This document shows positions 32,267 through 43,279 of a stretch of DNA of 64,000 bases, one piece after another. Source of the stretch: Tanypteryx hageni (lineage: Eukaryota > Arthropoda > Insecta > Odonata > Petaluridae); assembly GCA_028673005.1 (NCBI GenBank), contig CM054116.1, positions 22,731,840 through 22,795,839 on the forward strand, given 5' to 3'. The notes beneath the pieces are model-generated. The model saw only the letters and a program-made list of their open reading frames with translations. It had not been told where the DNA came from and did not search any database. Numbering within the stretch: position 1 is the first letter of the stretch; the number at the start of each line of letters is the position of its first letter. The position numbers and the translations under genes are program-made.

Positions 32267-35200
32267 TATGGATATGGAAGCGAGTGATGTGAAGTGGAGG
32301 AAGGAACGAATGATGTGAGGGAGCAAAGAGGGAGATCGGAGGGAGGAGGAGGGGGCGATTGGAGAGGATGGAAGAGTCGTTCAGCGCCGTGGAGTGTGTT
32401 GGATGCGAGTGGGAAAGCGCGGGGCTATGTCATTGATTGGGAAAGCCAAAGGAAAACGGTGCGGGAATAAAAATAATTCTAAAGAGAAGGGGTAACATAA
32501 AGGATGGAACGAGAGAAATAAGAATCACTGTGTGCGCGCGAGCGAGTGAAAATTGAGAGGAGATTCGGATATGTAGATCTTTTTTCCGAAAAAAAATCCG
32601 CGAATGATTCATAATATGAAGACTTTTTCTCGGGAACAAGGACCAAAACGGGAAGATTTCCGAAAGATAATTAATATCTCTCTGGCTTTGAAAGTTTGTA
32701 AGCTCGGTAACAAGTTCTGCCAAAAAAAGGAAAGAAAGGATACCCTTTTTCATTTAGAGCTCCGAAACATCTTGGAACGAAGAATTAATGCGCACATGTT
32801 GAATTCCATAAAAATAAAATGAGCGTTATTAGTTTGCGGAAGACGGCAGAAAAATCCAAAGAGAAAATGTTATTGGATTAAAGTAAACGCAAAAATGTTG
32901 CTATAAAAAGGTCGAGAAAAATATGAAAATTAATGCCATTAACAGCCTTTATTATTTCAAGTTGTCCAAGATGATTTCGTCATGTTAGATTAATACGCAT
33001 ATGTGGAGGAATGTAATCGTTTTACACCTTCGAAATTACAATCGCGGCCGAAGTTAAATTATGAAATGGAATTCGAAATCGGCTTATTGCAATCGTGTTC
33101 GAGGTATTTACCGGTGACAAACCACCAGATCGGGCTTTAATTTTCCCGGTGTGTTCAGCAGTTGGATTCGCTTCATTTGCGACGGAGAGAGAGAGAGAGA
33201 AAGAGAGAGATCGAGGAATGCCATTTTTACCTTTTTAATTTTCGCTAAAACGGAACCCTAATGAGATTTCCCCCTCCCTCTCTCCTACCCTCCAAATCCC
33301 TCACTGTTCCCTTCACTGCCTAATTAATTTTCAGAAATGAAAAAAATGGATACAGAGGATAGAATTTTGGAAGAAATGATGAAAAATGTTAGCATTAAAA
33401 GTCGTCAATACAACGATAGTTAATAAGAACTTTGGCGTCATTAAAGAAAAGAAATAAATACGAGAAAAAATTATTAATAAAAAATTAGATAGGTCCATTC
33501 ATGCAATATTAATAGATGATATTTCTATCAGAAGGCCACAATGAAGAAAACATATAAACACCTTTTCCAAATATATATACGATTTTTTATAATGAAGGAC
33601 GACGAAAGACATGCGCTGAAAATTACATTATGTATACGCTTTCCTTAATAAAACGGCACCTATTCTTTTAGACTCATCCGTCTGTATCGTCTGTATGTAC
33701 GTACAAATCAGTAACATTACTGTTATTAATGTTTATCTCACAAATTGTACGATTACTAAATAACGATTCACCTTTCTCTTCATAAGGGCAAATATAATGA
33801 ATATTTGAACGTTTTTCATGTGATAAATTGAAGCGTGATAGTTGCAAATGGAACAAGTTTTCAAATTATTATGCGTCGCACGCCGCGGCTACATTTTCTC
33901 TTTTCTATTTCAGTCCTAAAAGCATTGAAATTGAGGGACAGTGAGGAAGGGAATGCGAGAGAGAAATTTTCGTTACTCCACTGTCTCTGAGTCATCATCT
34001 CCTCATATCTACTACCAATATGTCTCCACTTATGTTGCATTTCATTGCACTTTTTAAGGTTATCAGGTTTCTGGCAGTTGAACAAAAATGCAGGCGTACA
34101 TTGCATCGTTCTAATGGAAGAGCAAAGAACATTTGACTAATAAGAGACTTCATGATTAAGAATAAGCAAAATTAAAAATTAAATTAGTGGTGAAAATACA
34201 CTTATAAAGCAAGATTATAAAGCAAGAGCGATTAATTTTGTCGCTTAATAAGAGTCCACAGAGAATCGTGAGATACTGTTTTTTTCTACTTAATTGGCGC
34301 TTCGTGTAACACTGGTTGGCTAAAAAAACAGAGCAACTATTAGCATATACAGATAATACGCATACAGACTCAAGGAGAACACATAGGTATGTGTGATTAT
34401 TTATAAATAAACGGCGGAAATGGAGTGGCACCTCTCCACCCTTCCAACTAAACCAATAAATTGTCTACGACCAAATTCATTCACGAGAAATACATAATAA
34501 ATTCGACTGGCATCCATATGCAAACACAAAGCAAAGTAAAGTTATGGCGCCAAAAGAAAAAAAGCGCGCATGTAAAGCTTATAGCAAGCGGAGAGTATAA
34601 ATGGACGTCACGAATGCACACTCGAAAAGTTTCGGCTCGGCAGAGGATTGAAACTCGCCTATATCCCGGCGTCTGACCGATTTAGACTCGATTCATGCAT
34701 CTCACGCTCTACTCGAAAACCACTTTACATTAGCATTAGCTATTACAATCACAAACGGCCGTTCCCGCAGCAGCGCAGAAACTCGTTTCATTTTGTACTT
34801 AAAGATAGATATACCAGGGTTCCCATAATCGTAGATCTGAATGGTCGTCTTTTAATTTCCTCCAATTAATCCTTCCGGGGGCTTGAATTCTCGACTGAAT
34901 TTTCGGTGTTGTTTTTCACTTATTGAAACTGTTGAGAAATGGAAGTTAAAAAACTGTTTCGCCTCATAAGAACCATTGAACAACAACAACAAAAACTATA
35001 AAAAATCTCATATGTTTGCGACTAAATCTTGTTTACAATTTTGCTTTTAGTTATTTATCACCCAACTCATATTAGCGGACACTTAAATCAAGCTATTTTC
35101 CCAAAACTTCCGCATCATATTCTTTATAATATGACAATTTGGCATCGTTTTGTATTTACACGCGCACGCGAATAAATCAAGCGTCTTAACTTAATAAGAA

Positions 35201-35282
35201 AATAATTCGATATTTATCCCTCGATTAAAAAATAATGCGTGCACTTAACATCCAACGGGCAACGTAGAAACGTTTTGATTTC
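32267..35282. other. Gene-free stretch
   Basis: Purine-rich to 32500, a GA microsatellite at 33185-33212, otherwise AT-rich. Frames up to 107 codons show no domain and no consistent strand. Confidence 0.3.
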
Positions 35283-35500
35283 GGGGCGGCGGTGGCCGAG
35301 TAGTTAGGACGTCGGCCTTCTACGCAGCGGTCCCAGGTTCGAATCTGGCGGAGGCCAGGATTTTCCAACCTGGGATAGTTCCATCACCTACTTGCGCGCT
35401 TTGAGGAGAATGCGGAAGGGACGTTAAGCAGTTGGTCCCCTTGGTGCTCTTCGCAAAGAGTACCTAGGCTAAAGCCGGCACCGAGTTTCCCTCCTCCCTT
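35283..35500 (+). mobile_element. tRNA-derived SINE, best preserved copy
   Basis: The head GGTGGCCGAGTAGTTAGG (A box) and AGGTTCGAATCTGG (perfect B box) are spaced as in a tRNA with a long variable arm. The body has GGATTTTCCAACC, TTTGAGGAGAATGCGG, GGGACGTTAAGCAG and TTGGTCCCC. The tail is GCCGGCACCGAGTTTCCCTCC followed by a GT microsatellite. Pol III would transcribe it; mobility depends on a LINE partner not seen here. Confidence 0.75.
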
Positions 35501-36212
35501 GTGTGTGTGTTCGGTGTGGAAGGAGTAATGGCTATAATAATCCAAGATGTTGATTAGCGAGAAATTCCAAACAAAATCATTTTCACTTCTTAATAAATTT
35601 CGTTTCGATTTGAAATATGAGTTGAATTTAAGGGTTGGCCATTAATTTTGTAAGAATCGTAACAAAGTGTTATATGCAAAAATTAAATACAAACCTATTG
35701 CCATTCCCGATAATTTCTTCGAAACTTTTCTTGTCACTTAAAAATAGGTAACGTCTAAATAACCCCACAATGAAACTGCTTCTATCACTACAGCTAAGCA
35801 TCGTGACGTATATCACAGCGGCAGTCCGACGCTAATTATGAATTCTTTCGTGTTGCAAACTGACGGGGCTACATGCGCATACATCAAATGACGGTTGGAA
35901 ATGAAGAATCCACTCGGCGGGAAACCTCGGCGGCGCACAAAGCAAGGGCAGAACAGAGCGGGGGCGGGGTGGAAGGGTATAACACGGGGCCGAAGGGAGA
36001 ATGAGCTTATCTCCTGGGATTTGGCGGAAGGGGGGGGGGGGACGAATGGAGGGGAACGAAGGGGGAGGGGGAAGGACGAATGTGCTGTGCATGGGAAAGA
36101 AAGGGCTGGCGAGAGGGTGCGAGAAGCAGAGAGATGGAGATAGGATAATGGAGGAACAGAGATAAAGATAAGAGAGGATATATACACATATACGTATATA
36201 GTGTGTATATAT

Positions 36213-36248
<36 letters not shown>

Positions 36249-36837
36249 TACACACACACATATACACACACATATATATATACACACAGAGACAAAGAGA
36301 GAGAGAAAGTGATGCAGCAGAGAGGATAACGTTCCCCCAAACTATCAGTGGAGTCGACAGGACGATTGAGAGTCCGACAAGGGGTGCAAAGGGCATCAGC
36401 GAGGCCCTACTGGGGATCTATTACTCGCGTGGACGGCTTTTGGAGAAAAAAAGACTCTCGAGGGATACATTCGTGGGCGCAGAAAGGCAAAGGTCTCGAG
36501 AAAAGATTGCGAAAATTCTTTTGATTTTGAGTAACGCTTAACAAGATATAAAATGAGTTCGTACTTAACCATTTAATAACGCATGGAATCGTAATGTCCA
36601 ACGCTAAAACAAAATGGTACAATAAAGGTTTCAAAAGATGCTACCAGATTAAGAAAGTGGTTAATAATTAAAATAATGATAATTTACTGAACATTTTTGG
36701 GATTTCTCCAAAATAACTACAAATAAAATTCTCTGAAAATATTAGAATAACAGAAATTCAATATGAGGAAAAAAACAAACTCCACTTGGGAAGACTCGCC
36801 TTTGTGAAAAGATTCCATAACAGAAGTAAGAACAATT
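35501..36837. other. Gene-free stretch with microsatellites
   Basis: A purine-rich tract with a G10 run lies at 35990-36140 and a compound (TA)/(TG)/(CA) microsatellite at 36175-36300. Open frames across it are by-products. Confidence 0.6.
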
Positions 36838-36868
36838 ATTGTAATTTCCATTTAGTGGAAATTACAAT
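36838..36868. repeat. Perfect 13-bp stem hairpin
   Basis: ATTGTAATTTCCA - TTTAG - TGGAAATTACAAT, no mismatch, five-base loop. Too short for a typical miRNA precursor on its own. Confidence 0.85.
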
Positions 36869-37125
36869 ATTTTTTTATTTCTATTAATAGGAGGAATTAA
36901 CATTTTTGACACTTAAGCGATTGTTATCCTAGAGAATAATTCTTTCATTAAAGAGCATTTAAAAAAATCATAAATTGTATGGCATATTTGTACATGATCA
37001 TAACATTATTGAGTCGCTGAGTAAGAGACAAAATATTTAAAGAATTGATTGTTAATAGCCGTGTTTGTTAACATACGAACTAACACCCATCAACGCATGG
37101 CACAAATAATTCCGAATGAGCGTAG

Positions 37126-37260
37126 AGTAGGGATGGACAATTCCGATTCGATCCATGGATAAATCGATTCATTCGTTCCGATTAATCGGAAAGGTTGAAT
37201 TGGTTCACTTGTTACGATTAATGGTATGAATCGATTCAAATAATTCGCTTTGGATATTAA
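37126..37260 (+). mobile_element. Possible hAT-like terminus
   Basis: TAGGGATGGACAATTCCGATTCG followed by repeated AATCGATTC words resembles hAT-type MITE ends. No second end found. Confidence 0.25.
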
Positions 37261-38347
37261 AAATATTTGTTCATAAGTAACTATTTAGAGTTTTCTGGAA
37301 CAACATAATAATAATATAACAAAATTAAAAAGTCAATTTGAAATTCATTTCTACGAATTTTATGATAAATTTGTACGGCTACGTGTTTGCAATTGTTCTC
37401 TATAACTCACTCACCTCCAATATGGAAGACAAACAAGGTAAGATAGGATAGGGAGAGAGAAAGAAGGGTGGGAGAAATTACACTATCGACTTACTCTCAA
37501 ATGGAAGGACATATTTCCAAAAGGCTTTTCATTTGCAGTTTTTCTCAGGACGGTGAATGCACGATCCCTCTGACTTGATTGTAAAAGTAATGAGAGAGCA
37601 AGAACAATAGATTTGGTAATTGGGCAGTCTACAAGCTTAAGGATAACGACCACTGGAGTTATTAACTCGACCCAAATAAAGGAAAACCCACTTGATACCT
37701 CAATTTAACACCGATGCTACGCTAACGAATAAAGAAAAAGATGAAGCAGTTCGACAATTATCATGAAATGTCATTTCGAAAACCTTGATCGTTGAAGATG
37801 AAACATGTACATTTTATTGTTGTCAACGATTCCATTTATACACAGACAAAAAAATTGGGAATGGCTAACTACACTCACGAATTATACAGCGTAATATATT
37901 TTAAAATGCAGAATAAATAAGTCCTTTAAAGCGATACGAAAAACAAGTGACAACATCAGAAGAAATTATTATAAATAACATTTTTATAGATAAAACCTAT
38001 ATTAATAGTTGTTAATTTTGAATTGATATTTACAGTAAAGGGCACTATTATTGTATTTCTGCATAACGAGCAACTCCTAAGCGAGGCGTGAACCTGTGCA
38101 TGCGCAGTTTAAATTTTGAATTATTAATTCGACAAGAATACAAGACGCCGGTGAGTATGGTAAAAGTTATAAATACATATAGTTGCCTCCACTAATTGGA
38201 CTCACGCTTTAAAGTAATTTAATTCAATTAATCAGACGATTCAGTTGCACGACACCTTTGCAATCGATTAAATTAAATATTGTGAAAAAATGAACTATGT
38301 TATTTTAGCCATGGATTCGCGAAGGAGACAAATAAAGGACTCCAGAG
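37261..38347. other. Gene-free AT-rich stretch
   Basis: No frame or repeat recognised. A donor-like ACGCCG|GTGAGT at 38150 has no coding context. Confidence 0.3.
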
Positions 38348-38621
38348 CAGAGGCGGATCTAGGTGCATAGCTTTCGGGGAGGGGGGTAATAAAAAAACAA
38401 ATAATTTACTGACACCTATTTATGCAAAATAATATCGTCTCAATATAATAAATAACGCGTACAACGTATATTATATCTTGCACACATATTTGCAAAAATA
38501 TTCCTAGAATGCCTATAGTATAGAATAAATTAATTGAGATAATATATTAATGAAGACTGATCTATCCCTTGGGGGGGGGGGGGGGGGCAAAGGGTAATTA
38601 CCCCCTTTGCATCCGCCATTG
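38348..38621. mobile_element. hAT MITE
   Basis: Ends CAGAGGCGGATC ... GCATCCGCCATTG are inverted. Flanks CTCCAGAG and CACCAAAG agree at 6 of 8 bases. The inside is AT-rich and noncoding with a G17 run near the right end. Confidence 0.7.
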
Positions 38622-39417
38622 CACCAAAGAGTCCAAAAACTAATGGGAAATGCTTCGTCGTGACTTCAAGTTATCGAGAGTCTTTCAAAAATTCAAACTT
38701 AAATCCATCCGTTGAGGCATGAACCACCATAAAAATTACGATTCACGAAAAAATACAGTATCAACAAAAAAATATGATAATTTCAAATAGAGATTTACCA
38801 GAAAAGAGATCTGTACCTCATAAAGACGCATAACCCCGATGAATGGCCACTTAAAAATCCTTCAGTTAGGTTATAAAAGATACACAAAGTCTCGATATAA
38901 TCTAATATCTGTACCATAATATCAACTTTCCCTTCATTTTCAGACACCTCCCCAAACATCATCATTAAGATCCTAAATTGACATACCTGGGGCAAAAATT
39001 ATGATCTATCGTCGCAATTTTATTTCATTAAAAATAAATTGGCGATTCTAATTTAAGTAACTATTAATTACATTTCTTAACAAAGGGCTTTAGTTTCGAT
39101 GTTTTTATTCAACAAAAGGAACATATTAGTAACTAGCTCTTGGAAAGATCAGAACTCATTTCATGATCAATGACTGCACAAATTTCCTCTACAACCTGAA
39201 ACATTATGCAGTTGCATATCAACAATGGAAACAAATTTAATGCCATATAACGAAAACACATTTTGGAAGAAGTACCTTTCCATTCTGTAACGTAGTTTAA
39301 GCAAAATATATCCAAGGAGGGAAGACTATAATGAAAGGCTCGTCTTTTTAATGTAGAAGGCATAAAGCGCGAATATCACCACTGATACGCTTGCTTACCA
39401 GCACGAGATCACAAGAA
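38622..39417. other. Gene-free stretch
   Basis: Two short minus-strand frames without domains. A weak acceptor-donor junction (CCCCAG|GTATGT, minus strand) lies at about 38987. Confidence 0.3.
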
Positions 39418-39560
39418 TTGGAAAGAGGGTGGTGGAGGGAGGAGAGGGTGGGAGGAGAGGGTGGGAGGAGAGGGTGGGAGGAGAGGCTGGGAGGAGAGGC
39501 TGGGAGGAGAGGCTGGGAGGAGAGGCTGGGAGGAGAGGGTGGGAGGAGAGGCGGGAAGCG
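39418..39560 (+). repeat. 15-bp minisatellite
   Basis: About nine units of GAGAGG(G/C)TGGGAGGA. Frames on both strands are by-products. Confidence 0.88.
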
Positions 39561-39714
39561 GACAGACGGAGGTAGTGGTCGGGGGCTTTGGGATTTCCAA
39601 AGACGCATAGAGGAACAAAAGAGCGGAAAAGTAGGGGGCGGGTGGGAGAAGGCCCAGACAAGAGATACAGCTACAAATGACTATGCTCTGCGGGGAGAAA
39701 AGCGCTCTGTCGAA

Positions 39715-40185
39715 GAGAAAAGAGAGAGAGAGAGAAGATAGAGAAAAGAGAGAGAGAGAGAAGATAGAGAAAAGAGAGAGAGAGAGAGAAGATAGAGAAA
39801 AGAGAGAGAGAGAGAAGATAGAGAAAAGAGAGAGAGAGAGAAGATAGAGAAAAGAGAGAGAGAGAGAAGATAGAGAAAAGAGAGAGAGAGAGAAGATAGA
39901 GAAAAGAGAGAGAGAGAGAAGATAGAGAAAAGAGAGAGAGAGAGAAGATAGAGAAAAGAGAGAGAGAGAGAGAAGATAGAGAAAAGAGAGAGAGAGAGAA
40001 GATAGAGAAAAGAGAGAGAGAGAGAAGATAGAGAAAAGAGAGAGAGAGAGAAGATAGAGAAAAGAGAGAGAGAGAGAAGATAGAGAAAAGAGAGAGAGAG
40101 AGAAGATAGAGAAAAGAGAGAGAGAGAGAGAAGATAGAGAAAAGAGAGAGAGAGAGAGAGAAGATAGAGAAAAGAGAGAGAGAAG
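39715..40185 (+). repeat. 26-bp minisatellite of GA type
   Basis: About 17 units of AAGATAGAGAAAAGAGAGAGAGAGAG, some lengthened by GA pairs. The 183-codon minus-strand frame of Ser-Leu-Phe is a by-product. Confidence 0.92.
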
Positions 40186-41159
40186 TCGACGTCTTGAAAA
40201 TTGATTAGCTCGAGAATCGCGTTACTCGACACGCAGACGATAATTTACCCTTATTGAAAAAGTCATATATTGATTTCATTCTCTTGCGTTGAGGACCTTG
40301 ATAAATAACAGCGCTTTCGTAGGAAAAATTAATTCGATCCAGCAACGAAGAATAAGCAAATTGAAGCCAATTACCTTAATGAAGTCAGCATTCTGTGAAA
40401 AGCTTGCGGTGTTTATATCCGACAAAGCAAAAAATTGCAAATTTTAGCTGCCTAACTTACCGTAAGACGGGCTTAGTTCATTATCCACACTGTAACCCGA
40501 AAAGCATTAATGCTCCGCAAAGCAGAAACAATTCCATAAGGAAATCTTCGAGACACAAGACATCATATGCACACGATACGAAGTTAATTAGAACTCCGTA
40601 AAAGTTTCAAAACAGTATCTAACTTCGTAATTATGATCCGACTAGTGATGAAAGGCTTCACCATCAAAATTCTTCACCCCAAAATAATTTTGTTTCCCTG
40701 ATTTTTTAAAATACAAATTTGAAATGAGATGTGCTTTCTTCAATCAGCGGGTGAATGAAAAATCCGTACGATGAGTTACGTCGTACTTTATACTATAATA
40801 TATTTGACTTTTCCACGAAAGTAACGTTGAAATCTCCTCCATTCCCACGCTCCTCAATGCCTCGAGGTTCAATCCATACCAACGGCATTCGCGGGACCCA
40901 TACCGCCGCTATTGGCGGATAAATTAATTCCCAACGCGCCAGCGCCTCCGTGCTATCGCCACGCGAGGTGAAAACGGGCAATGTGGCGGTGATGGAGTTG
41001 CACCTTTCACAAATGGATTATTGAGCTAACCTTACGCCTCCAATAAAATTGATAATCAAGATAACTACAACGGACATTCGAGAAACCGTTGTGCACCTAC
41101 AAGATGGCGATCCTCAGTAGTCATTCGACGATTCTTCATTTAAAAAACAAGATTGGAAA
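40186..41159. other. Gene-free stretch
   Basis: No domain-bearing frame. CAAGATGGCGATC at 41100 resembles a YY1 site but has no gene context. Confidence 0.3.
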
Positions 41160-41431
41160 GGCCCATGTCGGAGTACACAGAGTTTTCAAATGAGTTATTT
41201 GAGATTTCACAATGTTCTCAATATTTTTCGCTCAGATGAGTATTTAACGAGAAGTTAGCGAGGTACGTTTTAAAATACATGTAGGTCTTCATGTAAAGTA
41301 ATCGTAATTATTGTTCGATTTTAACCAAAATTGGAATTGGTCGACCAATTTTACTAAAATCCTCGGTACTATTCCGTTATACGCCCCACGCAAATAATAG
41401 GTTCTTATAGGTAACTTCTCTACAGAGATAT

Positions 41432-41549
41432 GTATTTCTTTCTTTCTATCGGGGGCTCTGCCACCAAACCCCCGTAATTTTTTATTTTAAATAGAAATTA
41501 AATATTAGGGGGTTAGGGGGCAGAGCCCCCATAAGAAAGAAAGAAATAC
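41432..41549. repeat. Foldback insertion with 45-bp arms
   Basis: GTATTTCTTTCTTTC...GGGGGCTCTGCC is matched in reverse by GGCAGAGCCCCC...GAAAGAAAGAAATAC, with a loop of about 30 bases. It lies between the Merlin left terminus and the transposase remnant. Confidence 0.85.
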
Positions 41550-41721
41550 AAATCACCTCAAGAACTAAGAACTAAAGAATACTAAATCACAAATTCGACA
41601 TTAGCGGTAAAAAAATAAGAAATAGATTTTAAAATATCATTAATTAATTTTTATATTGGTGGGGAAAACAAAGCGATATCTTTCAAAATACTTTGAAAAG
41701 AAGATTAATTTTTAATACTGT

Positions 41722-42235
41722 TTCGCTATAGAAATTCAGCCAAGTATGACTCGATCATGTTTCTGTTTGTACCACATTGCCTCTTGTTCCTTTCTTTTTA
41801 ACGGATTTCCAGGTTCGTTCGATATTTTGAGTGTGGGCTTCTGTTTTAGGGTTTACGAAATAGTACTTGTGATTGACGCTTTAATTCTTCCTCTGATAGT
41901 TTGCAGTATTTGTCCGACAAGATAATAGAACCTTGATCAATTTTGTAGTTAATGATCGAAATCAAAGTCGACCAAGAAACATTCTTTTGTCTCTCGGCAA
42001 ATACCACCGAATACCCACTGTTGAGGTAATATTCTTCCAGTGTGGTTTTTTAGACGAGCAAACAACGTTTCGTCGATTTCAACTGTCATTCCAACACCAT
42101 AACCAATTTTTTCCGTCTGCTGCGTTAACTTCAAACATACTTCCCTCATTATACATGCACCAATTAACGGCAGTTTAAGCTCTCTTTCACAATATTTTAT
42201 TGATGGCCCATGAATAGATAAACAGTAACGCAATA
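41722..42235 (-). pseudogene. Merlin transposase (IS1595/ISXO2-like), broken
   Basis: The best-kept frame (42233-41949) includes GVGMTVEIDETLFARLKNHTGR and QWVFGGICRETKECFLV, the VEIDE-x-x-F...QWVFGG signature of the ISXO2-like DDE domain, with the first catalytic Asp in EIDE. A stop follows. Beyond it frameshifted pieces read TQNIERTWKSVK (region before the last catalytic residue) and MIESYLAEFLYR, the usual C-terminal ESYLAEF. The N-terminal part before GPSIKYCERE is degraded, with several stops up to 42475. The reaction would be cut-and-paste transposition; this copy is inactive. Confidence 0.82.
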
Positions 42236-42860
42236 CGAAATTTTATGCGAGAAGCAGAGAACCATGTATCGACCCTTAACCAAACTTATTTTCGACATTC
42301 CTTATTTCTGCATCTCCAACACATTCTTCCCGTGTTATTTAACTTCATTTCATGATGATTTTCGCAAAATCGTTCTTTATGTAGCAAACCTTTTTCTAGA
42401 AAAAAAAAACGATTTTCACTTTCCTCATCAGAAATGCTTTCAATCAATCGAATTAAACTCATATTCGTAAATATCTGAAGGGATGAATAAACTTTATTTA
42501 TTTGAATGTTTACTTAATGCCTCGTAGGCAACGATAACCAAAAAAAGTTATCATTTGCGTGGCGGCGTATAACGGAATAGTACCAACTCCCCGATACCAA
42601 ATTTCATCAAAATGCGTCAAGCGGTTTCTGAGTTGAAACGAACATTGTAAACTACATGTAGGTCTTCATGTAAATTAGTCGTAATTGTTGTTCGATTTTA
42701 ACCAAAATTGGAGTCGGCCGACCAATTTTAGCAAAACTTCCCAATACCAAATTTCATCAAAATACGTTCAGCGGTTCCCGAGTTTTAACATGCGGACGGA
42801 CGGACGGAAACGATACGTTCACTTCGTGCAATGAACGCATAATAACGCATCTGGTATTCC

Positions 42861-43238
42861 CAGGAGTTTTTGTGACTAATGGAGCTATCATGTTTATCGA
42901 TTCCTTTCACCTTTCTCTACATGTAGAATAAATGACCACTAGAGAAATTTTCATTATCAACGGACCATTCGCCATGGCAACTTGGATACACCTTGGTCAA
43001 ATATTTTTTGTTGAAAAGTTTTTTCTCCAAACTCGGGTTACAACAGCAATATTTCTACAAAATGGGAAAAATGTAATTAATGCGAAAATGACGGTGAAAA
43101 ATAAACCAAATCGTTCCAAGATGAGATTATAAGCGGCAAAAGAATAGGAAAGAGGGAAAGGAAGGGACAAAGCAGCCGAAGGAAAATATTGAGACGGCAG
43201 CAAGATGAGAGTGAGAAGAGAACGAGAAGAAAGTTGGA

Positions 43239-43279
<41 letters not shown>

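Larger units (their letters stand above)
41365..42584 (-). mobile_element. Merlin DNA transposon
   Basis: Terminal inverted repeats of about 36 bp (GGTACTATTCCGTTATACGCC ... at the left, exact inverse at the right). Flanks AAATCCTC (41357-41364) and AACTCCCC (42585-42592) agree at 6 of 8 bases, as expected for the 8-9 bp Merlin target duplication. The host repeat resumes in register across the insertion. Confidence 0.88.
41160..42860 (+). repeat. Dispersed repeat with tandem unit of about 149 bp, split by a Merlin insertion
   Basis: Two units share ACATGTAGGTCTTCATGTAAA, GTTCGATTTTAACCAAAATTGG, CGACCAATTTTA(C/G)(T/C)AAAA and CCAAATTTCATCAAAAT(G/A)CG. Removing the Merlin element and one target copy puts the units about 149 bp apart. 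The right end runs GGACGGACGGACGG ... TTCACTTCGTGCAATG. The same text occurs inverted at 59330-59880. Confidence 0.8.

Noticed and set aside
35283..35360. A tRNA gene
   Set aside because: The A and B boxes are good but the acceptor stem does not close and a SINE body follows.
38978..39000. A second recursive splice site (CCCCAG|GTATGT, minus strand)
   Set aside because: The pyrimidine tract is short, so a chance match is likely.
39681..40232. 183-codon Ser/Leu/Phe frame resembling membrane segments
   Set aside because: Antisense reading of a 26-bp GA minisatellite.
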